Shown here one piece after another: positions 53,993 to 62,986 of a stretch of DNA of 64,000 bases. Source of the stretch: Bacillus sp. DTU_2020_1000418_1_SI_GHA_SEK_038 (GTDB taxonomy: Bacteria > Bacillota > Bacilli > Bacillales > Cytobacillaceae); assembly GCF_032341175.1 (NCBI RefSeq), contig NZ_CP135435.1, forward strand, positions 2,976,001 through 3,040,000, read 5' to 3'. A program made the position numbers and the translations under genes. Below the pieces are notes generated by a model, which saw nothing but the letters and a program-made list of their open reading frames with translations, was not told where the DNA came from and did not search any database. Within the stretch, counting starts at the first letter, position 1. Each line of letters starts with the position of its first letter.

Positions 53993-56265
53993 ATTCCCCA
54001 CACCTCCAGTATCACTTTACCCACAAGAGCAACATCAGTTGTTGTGTTTGTATTATGAAAAACTATAACAAGTTCTGTATTCTCTTTATCAAAGTAAATT
54101 TGCTTAATCCTCGCAGTAGTGGTAGCGGCAGCAAATATAATGTTCGCACCGTGTCCTCCTGTGCCTATGGATGGATATACATCTAATACATCCTTACTAA
54201 ACGGCACTAAAAACTTAGAGTAGGTCGAGTTGTTCGTTACCCACGCTCTCCCTGTTTTTAGTGTTTCAATAGAGCCACTATAGATAAAGTTAAACTGATG
54301 GTCGTTCGGTGTGGTTGTGTTATATCCGCTTAATGCAATTTCAAAACCATCGGTCATCTCTATGCCATCAATCGGAATACGTTTGGTATATGTCCCCCCG
54401 TTTTTTGTAACCATTACGTTGTCGGTACTAGCCACTTTCCATCGGAATTGTTTTGACGTTATTAAGGCAGATTTACCATCAGCTCGTAAAGGGCTTCCGT
54501 CACTTCCTAATAAAGCAATACCGTCTTTCACCCCTAAACGATTAATCACATTTAGCCCAATCTGAGCTAAAGCGTTCTTTATTTCTTGTATGTCTTTAAC
54601 CTGTTCATTTCCTTCCATATGGAAGTTGATTGTATGATGCGATTGTGTATCTCCGATATTACATGAATAAGCAAATTTATCTTTTACTTTATATGTGATT
54701 TCGTATAACGCTAATGGATAATGTAATGATTTATCCTGTTGAGCATTTGAGCCTATTGTCCAGTTGTCCTTTTTCCCTCGTTTTGAAACTTCAATAACAT
54801 TATCAATCTTGTATTTCGTTTCAGAACCACTAACAGCAAGGTCACCAATAACATAATTATTTCCGGATAAAACAGGAGTAGCTTTCTCTCTAAGGACAAC
54901 TCCTTCGCCTAGCGTAGCCTTATTTGTACCTTTGACTAATCTTAACGACCCTTCATGCTTAGCCGGAACATCCTGTTCAGAAACAGTCTTATAAATTAAC
55001 TTTAATGGATTCCATCCAAAGTACGATTCTTGAGGTAAAGCAGTAGATTCGCCTTCACCAATGAGTCTTATCCACTTCTTAGCACCATTTGTAGCCGAAT
55101 CTGCTTCTTTATAAGGGACTGTTCCGTTATTATGAGCCATCTTCCATCCTTGAATGAAAGCTAGGATTTCTTGCTTAGATGGAGTAACATCATCCCCCCA
55201 CCCTGTTTCTGTTGTGGAAGCAAACAATATAAAGTCCGTGTTATCCATGAAATATCGGTCATTCGTAATATTTGCTGCTGAATCCGTTTTTGTAATGAAT
55301 GTATGATTAAACTTAATTAATTCAGTATCATAAATATCAATGCCTTTAGCGATTTCATTTAAAGGAATTTTAATCCCTTTGCCGCCTGTGTAGCTGGAAT
55401 TGATGGTAGGAGTCTTAACGTTTTCCAAAGTTAATAAGCTTTCAATCTTATTCTGCTTCTTGCGCCAGTTGCCTTGACCATTTTGATAAAGTTTATCTCC
55501 TTTATAGAGATATTCGTCAAAATACAAGTAAGATCCATTGTCTACTTCGATATATGGACCGCGTACAGGTTGATAGTTTTGAACAGATTCCCTTTCGACT
55601 GTTCCCTCTACTAACACTCGACCTTCAAAAGTGAAAGTACCAGGATCATCATTTTTATTCTTGAAGGCAATATGAACGGAATCGTTATTACCTGAATTAA
55701 ATTTAATAAACTGCTGATCTGTATAAGCAACAATTACATTCAGACTCGCATCTAATACCGCAATAGCTCCAGTATGCTTCATGCTATAAACATAATCTTG
55801 ATTACGCTTCACGGTTATTTTTAGCGTACTCGCTTCATTAGGGGCAGCCGCATTTAATGTTACTTTGTCTGAGCTGTTTTTAACAGCATTTGCATGAAGA
55901 GTCCAATGGTCAAAATCTAGAGCAAGGTTTTTCACTTCATCCCCTAATATTTCAAGAGGAACTAAAGAAGCATTTTCAGGAGCTTCAATGATGTTCTCGC
56001 CACGTTTTAAGGTAACCGTAACCTTTTCCTCTTCCTTAACCATGTTTTCCATTGCTGTAACGCGCCCAGCAATAGCAGGATCAGCTTCTTCAAAGGGGAT
56101 TCCATTCCAAGTGCCTTGAAAATCTCCTTTAACATCAACCTTTTGCTTTACCTCGTCATCCAGGTCATTATGGGCACGGATAAGATTATCGAATTCATCA
56201 TCCACCTGTTCAGCGTTCGTCCTAGTGCCATTCTGGAAGTCATATAATCGCTGTGTTTTCGCCAT
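53989..56265 (-). CDS. Tail fibre / receptor-binding protein
   Basis: The 758-residue protein begins MAKTQRLYDFQNGTRTNAEQ and then VDDEFDNLIRAHNDL, a typical N-terminal virion-anchor pattern of podovirus fibres. The middle is beta-rich. The C-terminus (HGANIIFAAATTTARIKQIY, VALVGKVILEVWGI) looks like a receptor-binding tip. It is coupled to the next gene. Receptor is unknown. ATG follows AAGGAGTG. Confidence 0.8.
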   Translation of the reverse strand: MAKTQRLYDFQNGTRTNAEQVDDEFDNLIRAHNDLDDEVKQKVDVKGDFQGTWNGIPFEEADPAIAGRVTAMENMVKEEEKVTVTLKRGENIIEAPENASLVPLEILGDEVKNLALDFDHWTLHANAVKNSSDKVTLNAAAPNEASTLKITVKRNQDYVYSMKHTGAIAVLDASLNVIVAYTDQQFIKFNSGNNDSVHIAFKNKNDDPGTFTFEGRVLVEGTVERESVQNYQPVRGPYIEVDNGSYLYFDEYLYKGDKLYQNGQGNWRKKQNKIESLLTLENVKTPTINSSYTGGKGIKIPLNEIAKGIDIYDTELIKFNHTFITKTDSAANITNDRYFMDNTDFILFASTTETGWGDDVTPSKQEILAFIQGWKMAHNNGTVPYKEADSATNGAKKWIRLIGEGESTALPQESYFGWNPLKLIYKTVSEQDVPAKHEGSLRLVKGTNKATLGEGVVLREKATPVLSGNNYVIGDLAVSGSETKYKIDNVIEVSKRGKKDNWTIGSNAQQDKSLHYPLALYEITYKVKDKFAYSCNIGDTQSHHTINFHMEGNEQVKDIQEIKNALAQIGLNVINRLGVKDGIALLGSDGSPLRADGKSALITSKQFRWKVASTDNVMVTKNGGTYTKRIPIDGIEMTDGFEIALSGYNTTTPNDHQFNFIYSGSIETLKTGRAWVTNNSTYSKFLVPFSKDVLDVYPSIGTGGHGANIIFAAATTTARIKQIYFDKENTELVIVFHNTNTTTDVALVGKVILEVWGI

Positions 56266-56276
56266 GTTATCACTCC

Positions 56277-57809
56277 TTATGGCTTTTTCAATTTATATTG
56301 AAAGGTCATGCCGTAAATGGTTAACGGCTGATCTACTTCATTATTCGTAATGATTAATTGAATGTTTTTACCGCGCTTCTGAATCCTTAATTCATTCTGT
56401 ACAACATCACGATAACCCCAATAGGATTCACCCCAAATCCCTTCACCCCACGCTTGAGATTCATCAGTGGACACTTGTTCAATATCCACGTCAATATAAT
56501 CCACTTTAGCAGAAAGGTTGAAGATAGATTGTTCGGCATCGTATTGTCTTGCTATCGTCCAGAACTTACGATATTTCTTATCCTGGACTTCATAACCGAA
56601 ATCAAAATTCTTTGTTTTCAACATGAAAGGAATAGCTTCCCCATCATCTGAGTACACATTTTCATCAAACTTATAAATGTGCCCACTGTTAGAAGCAAAA
56701 AATAAAACCCCTTCTTTGGTTAAGAAAGAGTTTGCTTGGATATTTGTGAACTTAGTCCAGCATTGCAGGATTGTATCGTAAACAAGTGCTAATCCACTTG
56801 GGAAAGATAAATAATATTTATTGTCGTGATAGTGCCCGACTGCTTTACGCTTATCAGCTAATGGGATAGATTTCAAAGTGTTTTCAATACTTGATAGTAT
56901 TCTTCCTTCGCTCACAAGCGTTGAGACCAATCTAGCACTCACATAGTTTTGGTCAGTGGAATACATAGCATATAGTCCATCCTCCGCAAGATAAAAGAGC
57001 TCATTTCCTACTATTTTCACTGAATTTGGAGCAATACAACCAGTGGGCACATTGATTTTTTGCTGATCAAAGTCATTTATTGTACGCCCATCACCACGAA
57101 GAAACCAAATAGAATTCTCACATAAGACAACCAACCCATCGCGAAACACTTCCAGTTGATTGATAACATCGTTGTTATCTGTTGCAATATCGGTAAAGAA
57201 AATAGCTGGCCAATAATCGTAAGCCGCATAGCCGATCTTTGGATCATGATGACAGAAGGAAAGGCGATTCTTAACTGTTGGATGTGCTGCAGCATAAATG
57301 CGGTCCTGCTTAATCGCTAACGCTCTGAAATTAGTGAGGTTAGCTAAATCATTTAGACCAGGATCCGTTTGCTCATTTGTATCAGCCGCATGCGGTGTAA
57401 CCTCGCTAACTACACCAGCTTGATAATGTTTCAGTTTGCCACCATCAGCAAAAAGAACAACGTCACCAACGTTACGGTCCTTATAACTTATCATCTGTAC
57501 ATCTGAACCGGTTAAAGAGCCTGTAATCGGGCTTAAATTACCGTTTGATTCAGTATAGACCTTTTTATCACTGACAGCTAAAAATGCCTTATCTCCGTTA
57601 AATCTATTGTGCTGGTAGTGCTTCGTAATGGGTTGTGGTAATTGATTGGAATATCTAACATAACCGTTCCGTTTCCAGAAAGGACCCTTTCCAAACACCA
57701 CGTTTTCAGCATCCACTACCGCTTGATCCGGAATCAAATTAGCTGCTGTTTTATCATTTATCCCTAATTCAAATGTTCGTAAAGGATATAATAATTTAGG
57801 CGATACCAT
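56277..57809 (-). CDS. Tail hub/stabilisation-like protein
   Basis: The 510-residue protein is beta-rich with repeated aromatic/Gly-rich blades (DKAFLAVSDKKVYTESNGNL, YKDRNVGDVVLFADGGKLKH, VGNELFYLAEDGLYAMYS, VGHYHDNKYYLSFPSGLALV), suggesting a beta-propeller. Position after the adaptor and before the fibre, and this fold, recall DNA-stabilisation or tail-tubular proteins of short-tailed phages such as P22 gp10. That match is inferred from pattern and place. Its ATG overlaps the adaptor stop (TAATG). Confidence 0.65.
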   Translation of the reverse strand: MVSPKLLYPLRTFELGINDKTAANLIPDQAVVDAENVVFGKGPFWKRNGYVRYSNQLPQPITKHYQHNRFNGDKAFLAVSDKKVYTESNGNLSPITGSLTGSDVQMISYKDRNVGDVVLFADGGKLKHYQAGVVSEVTPHAADTNEQTDPGLNDLANLTNFRALAIKQDRIYAAAHPTVKNRLSFCHHDPKIGYAAYDYWPAIFFTDIATDNNDVINQLEVFRDGLVVLCENSIWFLRGDGRTINDFDQQKINVPTGCIAPNSVKIVGNELFYLAEDGLYAMYSTDQNYVSARLVSTLVSEGRILSSIENTLKSIPLADKRKAVGHYHDNKYYLSFPSGLALVYDTILQCWTKFTNIQANSFLTKEGVLFFASNSGHIYKFDENVYSDDGEAIPFMLKTKNFDFGYEVQDKKYRKFWTIARQYDAEQSIFNLSAKVDYIDVDIEQVSTDESQAWGEGIWGESYWGYRDVVQNELRIQKRGKNIQLIITNNEVDQPLTIYGMTFQYKLKKP

Positions 57810-58357
57810 TATGTCACCAACCTAACTTGACCAACTTCCCCGTCTTGATTTTGTTCAGCTGCAAACTCCCTCTTCTTCGCAAGATATTCATTCCATGCGT
57901 TCAATTGCATTTCTGGTTCTTCTTCCTTGTACTTAGCTTTTGCGACTGTAAATAACACTAATAGATCATGATAATAAGAGGGGATTGTTGGCACATCGTC
58001 AGAGTTAGCAAGGTGGGGGAGTTTGGCATAATAGTATAGCGTCAGCTCTCCACTTGTATCAGGCGTTGGTTGAATTGTCAGGTCATTTCCCCACTTTTTA
58101 TAACCTCGGCTTGTGCGGTCTTTTAAAGGGATTTCGGACAGTTCTTGTTCATCTATGATTAATTCTATTTTGTGAATATCAGAAGGGCACTCGTATTGAT
58201 TTTGTCCGGAAACCAATTGAATTGCCGCTGTCTTTTTATACTTTGCAACCGGTGTAAGATCATCTAATGCTCGATTAATCCACTGCGTTGCATCAGCATT
58301 GGATAAGGAATCGTCATTGTCCTTATTTACTTCTTTAATTAATTCTTGTAAGTTCAT
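57809..58357 (-). CDS. Head-tail adaptor-like protein
   Basis: The 182-residue protein is helical at both ends (NLQELIKEVNKDNDDSLSNA, LLVLFTVAKAKYKEEEPEMQ) with a beta insert (SGQNQYECPSDIHKIELIID, GELTLYYYAKLP). This is the pattern of adaptor proteins that sit beneath the portal (gp4/gp11-like). ATG follows GTAGGTGATTGC. It lies between capsid and hub genes. Confidence 0.72.
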   Translation of the reverse strand: MNLQELIKEVNKDNDDSLSNADATQWINRALDDLTPVAKYKKTAAIQLVSGQNQYECPSDIHKIELIIDEQELSEIPLKDRTSRGYKKWGNDLTIQPTPDTSGELTLYYYAKLPHLANSDDVPTIPSYYHDLLVLFTVAKAKYKEEEPEMQLNAWNEYLAKKREFAAEQNQDGEVGQVRLVT

Positions 58358-58365
58358 GCAATCAC

Positions 58366-58494
58366 CTACTTTTTAGTAGTGGTGGTTTTTGGTTTTAATT
58401 CCTTGATAATTTCATTCTTCATATCTTCAAGTTTCTGATCAATATAAGCAGCTAATAGCTTTCCATCTTCACTGTTTGGTAGTTTGATTTCCAT
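58366..58494 (-). CDS. Small phage protein, 42 residues
   Basis: This short gene has a strong GGAGGAATCACA before ATG 58,494 and ends 9 bp before the adaptor ATG. The product (MEIKLPNSEDGKLLAAYIDQ then KLEDMKNEIIKEL and a Thr/Lys tail) is probably one helix. Family unknown. Confidence 0.7.
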   Translation of the reverse strand: MEIKLPNSEDGKLLAAYIDQKLEDMKNEIIKELKPKTTTTKK

Positions 58495-58510
58495 TGTGAT
58501 TCCTCCTTAC

Positions 58511-58543
58511 AAAAATAAAAAGGGAAGGTAAAAACCTCCCCTA
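58511..58543 (-). terminator. Attenuating terminator after the capsid gene
   Basis: GGGAGGT and ACCTTCCC pair on the minus strand, followed by TTTTTATTTTT. It lies 7 bp after the major capsid stop, a usual way to express capsid above downstream tail genes. Confidence 0.82.
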
Positions 58544-58549
58544 AAACGA

Positions 58550-59446
58550 TTAAGCGCCTTTACTTCCGACAATCCCCCTGAAGTCTGAAACTCCTACCGA
58601 GTAACGGGTATAGCCGCGGTATTTAGCGTTCAATGTGTCGAAGTCCTCTTCGTGTTTAAACTCCGGCTTGATTCTCCAAAACCAGTTCAATTGAGCAACA
58701 GAGGAGTCCATAATAAACCAAGCTTTGTCATCAGTTAAATAGTCATACACAACAACTTCAAGCGCACCTTTGACTGTGTTAATGTCGTTGTTGTTTGTGC
58801 CTGCTTTTTGGTTTGAGTTTACAATTTCTTTCGCCACAAACTCTAAACTACGTGGAACAACTAACTTATTAGGTGTATAAGCGATTTTATTCCCAACCTC
58901 ATCCGGAATGTCATGCATTTGTTTGATAGCTAACTTTAGGTTAGCATCTGTCAAGGCTCCTGTAGCTAAGTTAGATGCAGAACCCCCGCCTTTTAGAGGA
59001 TGATCCGCAGCAAAAAGAGCTTTTCCGTCATAAATCTCACGTGTTACACCATCAAACCCTGAATTTAGAACGGCTGCCGCATCTGTTTCTACTTTTGTAC
59101 GACCTGCTCTAGCAAGGTTTTTAGGAAATTTATTGATGATATTGTATTGCTCATCATCATGCATCTCACGAGTTACCACAAATCCACTAGCAAATGAATC
59201 ATGCTTGTAAACAATTTCGTAACCAGATACAGGATCTTGATATGTGATGGCCGCTCCTTCATCTTTGCTTTCCCATGGCTTGAATCCACCTAAAGATAGA
59301 TCATATTCTCTTGCTTTCTTGGAAGTATTCACATTAAAAATCTTGTTAAATTGTTCCGACTTCTCCGGATACGTTTCAAAGAAAATCTTTCTTAATCCAG
59401 GCTCTAGTAATTTACCAAAACCCGCTGTAGTTGTTTGTAAAGTCAT
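58550..59446 (-). CDS. Major capsid protein
   Basis: The 298-residue protein has the layout of Mu gpT-like/HK97-fold capsid subunits. Features are LLEPGLRKIFFETYPEKSEQ (N-arm), GGFKPWESKDEGAAITYQDP, GYEIVYKHDSFASGFVVTRE, and the conserved DGKALFAADHPLKGG. It lies directly after a scaffold gene and before a strong terminator. ATG follows AAAGGATG. Confidence 0.88.
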   Translation of the reverse strand: MTLQTTTAGFGKLLEPGLRKIFFETYPEKSEQFNKIFNVNTSKKAREYDLSLGGFKPWESKDEGAAITYQDPVSGYEIVYKHDSFASGFVVTREMHDDEQYNIINKFPKNLARAGRTKVETDAAAVLNSGFDGVTREIYDGKALFAADHPLKGGGSASNLATGALTDANLKLAIKQMHDIPDEVGNKIAYTPNKLVVPRSLEFVAKEIVNSNQKAGTNNNDINTVKGALEVVVYDYLTDDKAWFIMDSSVAQLNWFWRIKPEFKHEEDFDTLNAKYRGYTRYSVGVSDFRGIVGSKGA

Positions 59447-59463
59447 TCAATATCATCCTTTCT

Positions 59464-60240
59464 TTATTTCCACTTAGCGTATTCTTCGGGACTAATCCCC
59501 ATGTTTTTCGCCATCGTAATTTCTTCTTCGCTTAGACCTAGATTAACCATGGCGTTTTCATCATGCGTTTCAACATGCTTCCCTTGCCTAGCTTTTATTT
59601 GATCCACCACTTTTTGTTCCGCTTGTTGCTGAATGGAGGGTATTTGTTCTTTTAATCCTCGTAAGCTTGCAAACTCATAAGCTTCAGTTAATGTCATGTT
59701 GTATTTAGTGGCCATTTCGAATGTTTCTTTCTCGTATTTCGAGAAATTTTCATCCTTCTTCAGCTCATTTAATTCAGCATCAATTTGCTTATGAATGGAT
59801 TCTCTGCGCATTTCCTCTAATTGCTGTTTAACAGAAGTTAATTCTTGATTAACAGGTGCAATATATTGGCGGTATGCTTCTTCATCCATTCCCAAGCGTT
59901 GTGCTTCCTGTTGGATACGTTGCTGTTCTTCGAATTGTTGAGAAGCTTGAACGAGTTCATCAATAGAACTGTAGCCGGTGAGTTGTGCAACCTTTTGAAG
60001 ATGTTGCTCATAATCATTGGCTTTTTGCTGTACTTTATCGTAGTTATATCCCTTTTGGAGATATGATTGTCTCTCGGAAACTGGGATTCTAACTTCTTCT
60101 TTGTTGTATTTAATAACGTCAAATTCTTCCTGTGTGGTGGCAGGAGGTTCATTGGTTTCTGTTTGCTGTGTTTCAATTTCTGTTGTTTCAGTTACTTCTG
60201 TTGTTTCTTCAACGATATGGTTGTCGTTTTCAAATTCCAT
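59464..60240 (-). CDS. Capsid scaffolding protein
   Basis: The 258-residue protein is acidic and largely coiled-coil: a Thr/Glu/Gln-rich N-terminus (VEETTEVTETTEIETQQTET), then helices such as DKVQQKANDYEQHLQKVAQL and VKQQLEEMRRESIHKQIDAE, and a C-terminal SEEEITMAKNMGISPEEYAK motif that commonly contacts capsid. Position just before the capsid gene supports the role. ATG follows AAAGGGGAA. Confidence 0.85.
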   Translation of the reverse strand: MEFENDNHIVEETTEVTETTEIETQQTETNEPPATTQEEFDVIKYNKEEVRIPVSERQSYLQKGYNYDKVQQKANDYEQHLQKVAQLTGYSSIDELVQASQQFEEQQRIQQEAQRLGMDEEAYRQYIAPVNQELTSVKQQLEEMRRESIHKQIDAELNELKKDENFSKYEKETFEMATKYNMTLTEAYEFASLRGLKEQIPSIQQQAEQKVVDQIKARQGKHVETHDENAMVNLGLSEEEITMAKNMGISPEEYAKWK

Positions 60241-60293
60241 GATAATTCCCCTTTCTTCCTATGGTTGGGAAGATGATTTTTTAAATGCGAATA

Positions 60294-60318
60294 GGGCTAC
60301 CGAGTCTCACGATAGCCC
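60294..60318 (-). other. Hairpin before the scaffold gene
   Basis: GGGCTATCG and CGGTAGCCC form a 9-bp stem (one G-T pair) with a 7-base loop on the minus strand. No clear T run follows, so it may be a processing or stability element in the 60,241-60,359 gap. Confidence 0.5.
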
Positions 60319-60359
60319 CAAAATCTATATAAATTTGTCACACTAAAGAACCCCGTTAG

Positions 60360-60542
60360 TTAGATAAGGTAAGGTTCTAAATCGTCATAGGAGAATGTAT
60401 TGTACTCGATATTGTGATCATTAAAATATTCTCGTACTTTTTCCACTATGAACGATGGTGTTTGTTCCATTTCATAACCCAAATCGGAAATATTCTTTTG
60501 TGTTAATGCCCAAGATACAGCTTCTTGTGTTTGAGTCGGCAT
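60360..60542 (-). CDS. Hypothetical phage protein, 60 residues
   Basis: The product (MPTQTQEAVSWALTQKNISD, then LGYEMEQTPSFIVEKVREYF) is short, acidic and helical. I do not recognise it. Its start overlaps the stop of the preceding gene (TAATG) in the head cluster. Confidence 0.65.
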   Translation of the reverse strand: MPTQTQEAVSWALTQKNISDLGYEMEQTPSFIVEKVREYFNDHNIEYNTFSYDDLEPYLI

Positions 60543-61024
60543 TAGTTAATCACCCCTTTTATAATAATAGTCAATGTACCTGATGTTGGAGCAGTTAACG
60601 CTTTGTGTCTTAATATTAAACTCGATGTTAAATTAGCTCTTTTCCATTGAGCGTTATCTACTAGCCCTGAAGTTCCTTTAACACTAAATAAACCTAAAGG
60701 CACAAATGCTGCCCCTGTTACGGGTATTTCATAGAAAGTTGTTCCAATAAGATTCGCGTTTCCAATAGTGCCGTCTGATTTCACATATCTTAGATTAGTT
60801 CCGTTTTCAACAAAGTCTATCCCTATTGGCTGACCTAGAGTGTTCGAAATTAATATTTCAAAATCCTTATATTTTTTTAATAATGCCACATCAATCGGAG
60901 CATTTCTGACTGTTGTATCTGTAACAGCCAAGGCATTTACTAAAATAGTATCTTCAACATTTCTCCCCGTTAGTTTGACATCAACTGACCCATCTTGATT
61001 TACTCCTTTAACTAATTGAGCCAT
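60542..61024 (-). CDS. Hypothetical head protein, 160 residues
   Basis: The 160-residue product is beta-rich, with DGSVDVKLTGRNVEDTILVN and ALTAPTSGTLTIIIKGVIN, and is encoded between portal and scaffold. This place and composition suit a capsid decoration protein, but no family is recognised. ATG follows GGAGGGTAAACA, 11 bases after the portal stop. Confidence 0.65.
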   Translation of the reverse strand: MAQLVKGVNQDGSVDVKLTGRNVEDTILVNALAVTDTTVRNAPIDVALLKKYKDFEILISNTLGQPIGIDFVENGTNLRYVKSDGTIGNANLIGTTFYEIPVTGAAFVPLGLFSVKGTSGLVDNAQWKRANLTSSLILRHKALTAPTSGTLTIIIKGVIN

Positions 61025-61035
61025 TGTTTACCCTC

Positions 61036-62781
61036 CTATCTAAGCAATGTTTGCATGATTTCATCTTCATTCATGCCCTGCTGTAACATTTCATCTATCG
61101 CCTGTTTTACTTCAGGCGGTGCATTTTCAGCGAATGTATTAAAATCTGGCGGACCTTGCGGCGGACCACCTTGCGTTGCTTGTTGTTGCATCATCATTTC
61201 CTGTTTACGCTGTAACACTTCTTCTGCTTTCGGGAATTTGACTGTTTCCAGCAATGCTTGATCGTCAATAACCCCCGCTTTATGAAGTTCTTTAGCTTGC
61301 TCATATAAGAAAGCTTTCGAATACTGCATAGACGAACCAACTTCAACCCTTACATCGAAATCAGGATCTATTTCAATCATTTGTTTCTCCATTTGACCTT
61401 TTTCCTCGTTAAAAACATCGTACTCTCTTGAAGTCTTCAGTGTATCAGCCTTGAATTTAATAAACTCAGTTTCGTAATTATCACCAAGAATACGAATAAA
61501 CCTTTCCTCTTGATAAAACTCTCTGACTAATTCAATGATAAGCTCACCTATTTCTTTTAATCCTGCTTCGAGCGTGCGCCCTAACAGCCTTACACGTTGG
61601 TTCGCGCTCTCTTGAAGAGCTAATATAGCTGATGCAGCTGTAACCCCACTTGGAGCCTTGCCTTGAGTTACATCATGAATACCTGATACTGATTCAGCAT
61701 CCCTCTTCTTAGTTGCTAAGTGATTAGGGATAAAATTAGGGATTGCCAACCCATTCTCTTGTTTTATTCCTTGTACGCTTTGAACAGGAACTAATTTCAT
61801 CGGCATATTAGTGAATTGTTTAGTATTCAATCCTGCTGTAGCTTCATAGAATACTGTTCCATTTCCACCCAATCGAGCATTATCTAATATCTGCTGATCC
61901 AATAGGTTAACGATCATCTGAGGTGAAATGATTTGAGCAAGAACACCCATGGCCCAAAACTTCTTTTCAACAGGGAATGCAGGGATAGCCACGAATGGAT
62001 AGCGACCATGCTTATAGAATTCCTTTTCATCCCTCAGCAATGTATCTCCTGCAATCGTCACAAGCCTTATTTGCCCGTTTTCCTTCGTCCAGTATTCGAT
62101 TAAGAGTACTTTGTTATCTCTCCGTGGTGAATCGTCTGTATCATCAAATACAGCAATTTCCTCGTACTTTTTGTCCGCCTGTACATCTTTGCCGTAACGC
62201 TTTTTGATGTACTCTGTACTTTTTTGAGAAGCATAGATAACATAATCGCTGTCCTGTACACTCTTTGCTCTTGGAGAGATAAAGAACTGATCTAATGGCA
62301 CGTTGATGATGTCTATATCTCCTAAGCCTTTTAACAGCTCCGGATTCCAGAACACTTTGTATATGCCCATACCATGCTTTATTCGGGTACGCTCGTTTAG
62401 GATGAGTTTATAATCCATGTCGCGAACATCCCAAATGTATTCGATAATCTTGGAGAGAATTTCTGCTTTCTGTTCGTCACCCGGTTCAGTCGGCAAGCAA
62501 ACAATCTGAGGACGGTTATCTGTTAGCTGCGGGATAATGCTTTCAACAATAGAAAAACATATGTTGGTCACTGGCTGTATCTGACCTTCATATGCTGGTT
62601 TACTCTTCCATTGGTTCCCTTTGTAGAAGTCCTCTTGCCTTTGCCATGATTTTTCTTCGGCTGCTTTAATGGTTCGGGATTCAATGAATCTATTTTGAAT
62701 GAGTTGAACGAGTTTTTGTTCGTTCTGTTTTTGTTTTTCAGTTGAGTCTTCACTTTCAACTTTTTCTTTGGTTAATTCCAA
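61036..62781 (-). CDS. Portal protein
   Basis: The 581-residue protein forms the ring through which DNA enters and leaves the head. It has an N-terminal helical region (QKLVQLIQNRFIESRTIKAA), WQRQEDFYKGNQW, QPVTNICFSIVESIIPQLTD, and the central stem/crown helices with SGIHDVTQGKAPSGVTAASA and LALQESANQRVRLLGRTLEA, typical for portals of short-tailed and related phages. The C-terminus is Gln/Pro-rich (MMQQQATQGGPPQGPPDF). Start is TTG 62,781 behind AGGTGAT. Confidence 0.88.
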   Translation of the reverse strand: MELTKEKVESEDSTEKQKQNEQKLVQLIQNRFIESRTIKAAEEKSWQRQEDFYKGNQWKSKPAYEGQIQPVTNICFSIVESIIPQLTDNRPQIVCLPTEPGDEQKAEILSKIIEYIWDVRDMDYKLILNERTRIKHGMGIYKVFWNPELLKGLGDIDIINVPLDQFFISPRAKSVQDSDYVIYASQKSTEYIKKRYGKDVQADKKYEEIAVFDDTDDSPRRDNKVLLIEYWTKENGQIRLVTIAGDTLLRDEKEFYKHGRYPFVAIPAFPVEKKFWAMGVLAQIISPQMIVNLLDQQILDNARLGGNGTVFYEATAGLNTKQFTNMPMKLVPVQSVQGIKQENGLAIPNFIPNHLATKKRDAESVSGIHDVTQGKAPSGVTAASAILALQESANQRVRLLGRTLEAGLKEIGELIIELVREFYQEERFIRILGDNYETEFIKFKADTLKTSREYDVFNEEKGQMEKQMIEIDPDFDVRVEVGSSMQYSKAFLYEQAKELHKAGVIDDQALLETVKFPKAEEVLQRKQEMMMQQQATQGGPPQGPPDFNTFAENAPPEVKQAIDEMLQQGMNEDEIMQTLLR

Positions 62782-62802
62782 TGGGTATCACCTACTTTCG
62801 CA

Positions 62803-62830
62803 ATAAAAAAAGCCACTCATAAAGAGTGAC
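62803..62830 (-). terminator. Terminator between TerL-linked peptide and portal
   Basis: GTCACTC-TTTAT-GAGTGGC on the minus strand is followed by seven T. It precedes the portal start by about 25 bp, so the portal may need its own promoter or antitermination. Confidence 0.8.
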
Positions 62831-62986
62831 CTACATGTTATATTGCTTTTTGATTTCTTCGACTGATAATCTTTCAGTTAAGATAATTGAGTCTAATGTT
62901 TTCACATCTATTCCTTGCAAGCTATACTCAATACGGTCAGGGAGTTCTTTAATCACAATTTCTTTTTCAATTGTATTTTTTACCAT
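62831..62986 (-). CDS. Small phage protein, 51 residues
   Basis: ATG 62,986 overlaps the terminase stop (TGATG), so translation is coupled, with GGAGAGGGG upstream. The product is acidic and helical (KELPDRIEYSLQGIDVKTLD, then SIILTERLSVEEIKKQYNM). The family is not recognised. Confidence 0.72.
   Translation of the reverse strand: MVKNTIEKEIVIKELPDRIEYSLQGIDVKTLDSIILTERLSVEEIKKQYNM

Noticed and set aside
60120..60240. Repeated ACA/GAA triplets in the scaffold gene as a possible satellite repeat.
   Set aside because: They encode a Thr/Glu/Gln-rich stretch in frame, a usual feature of scaffold proteins.
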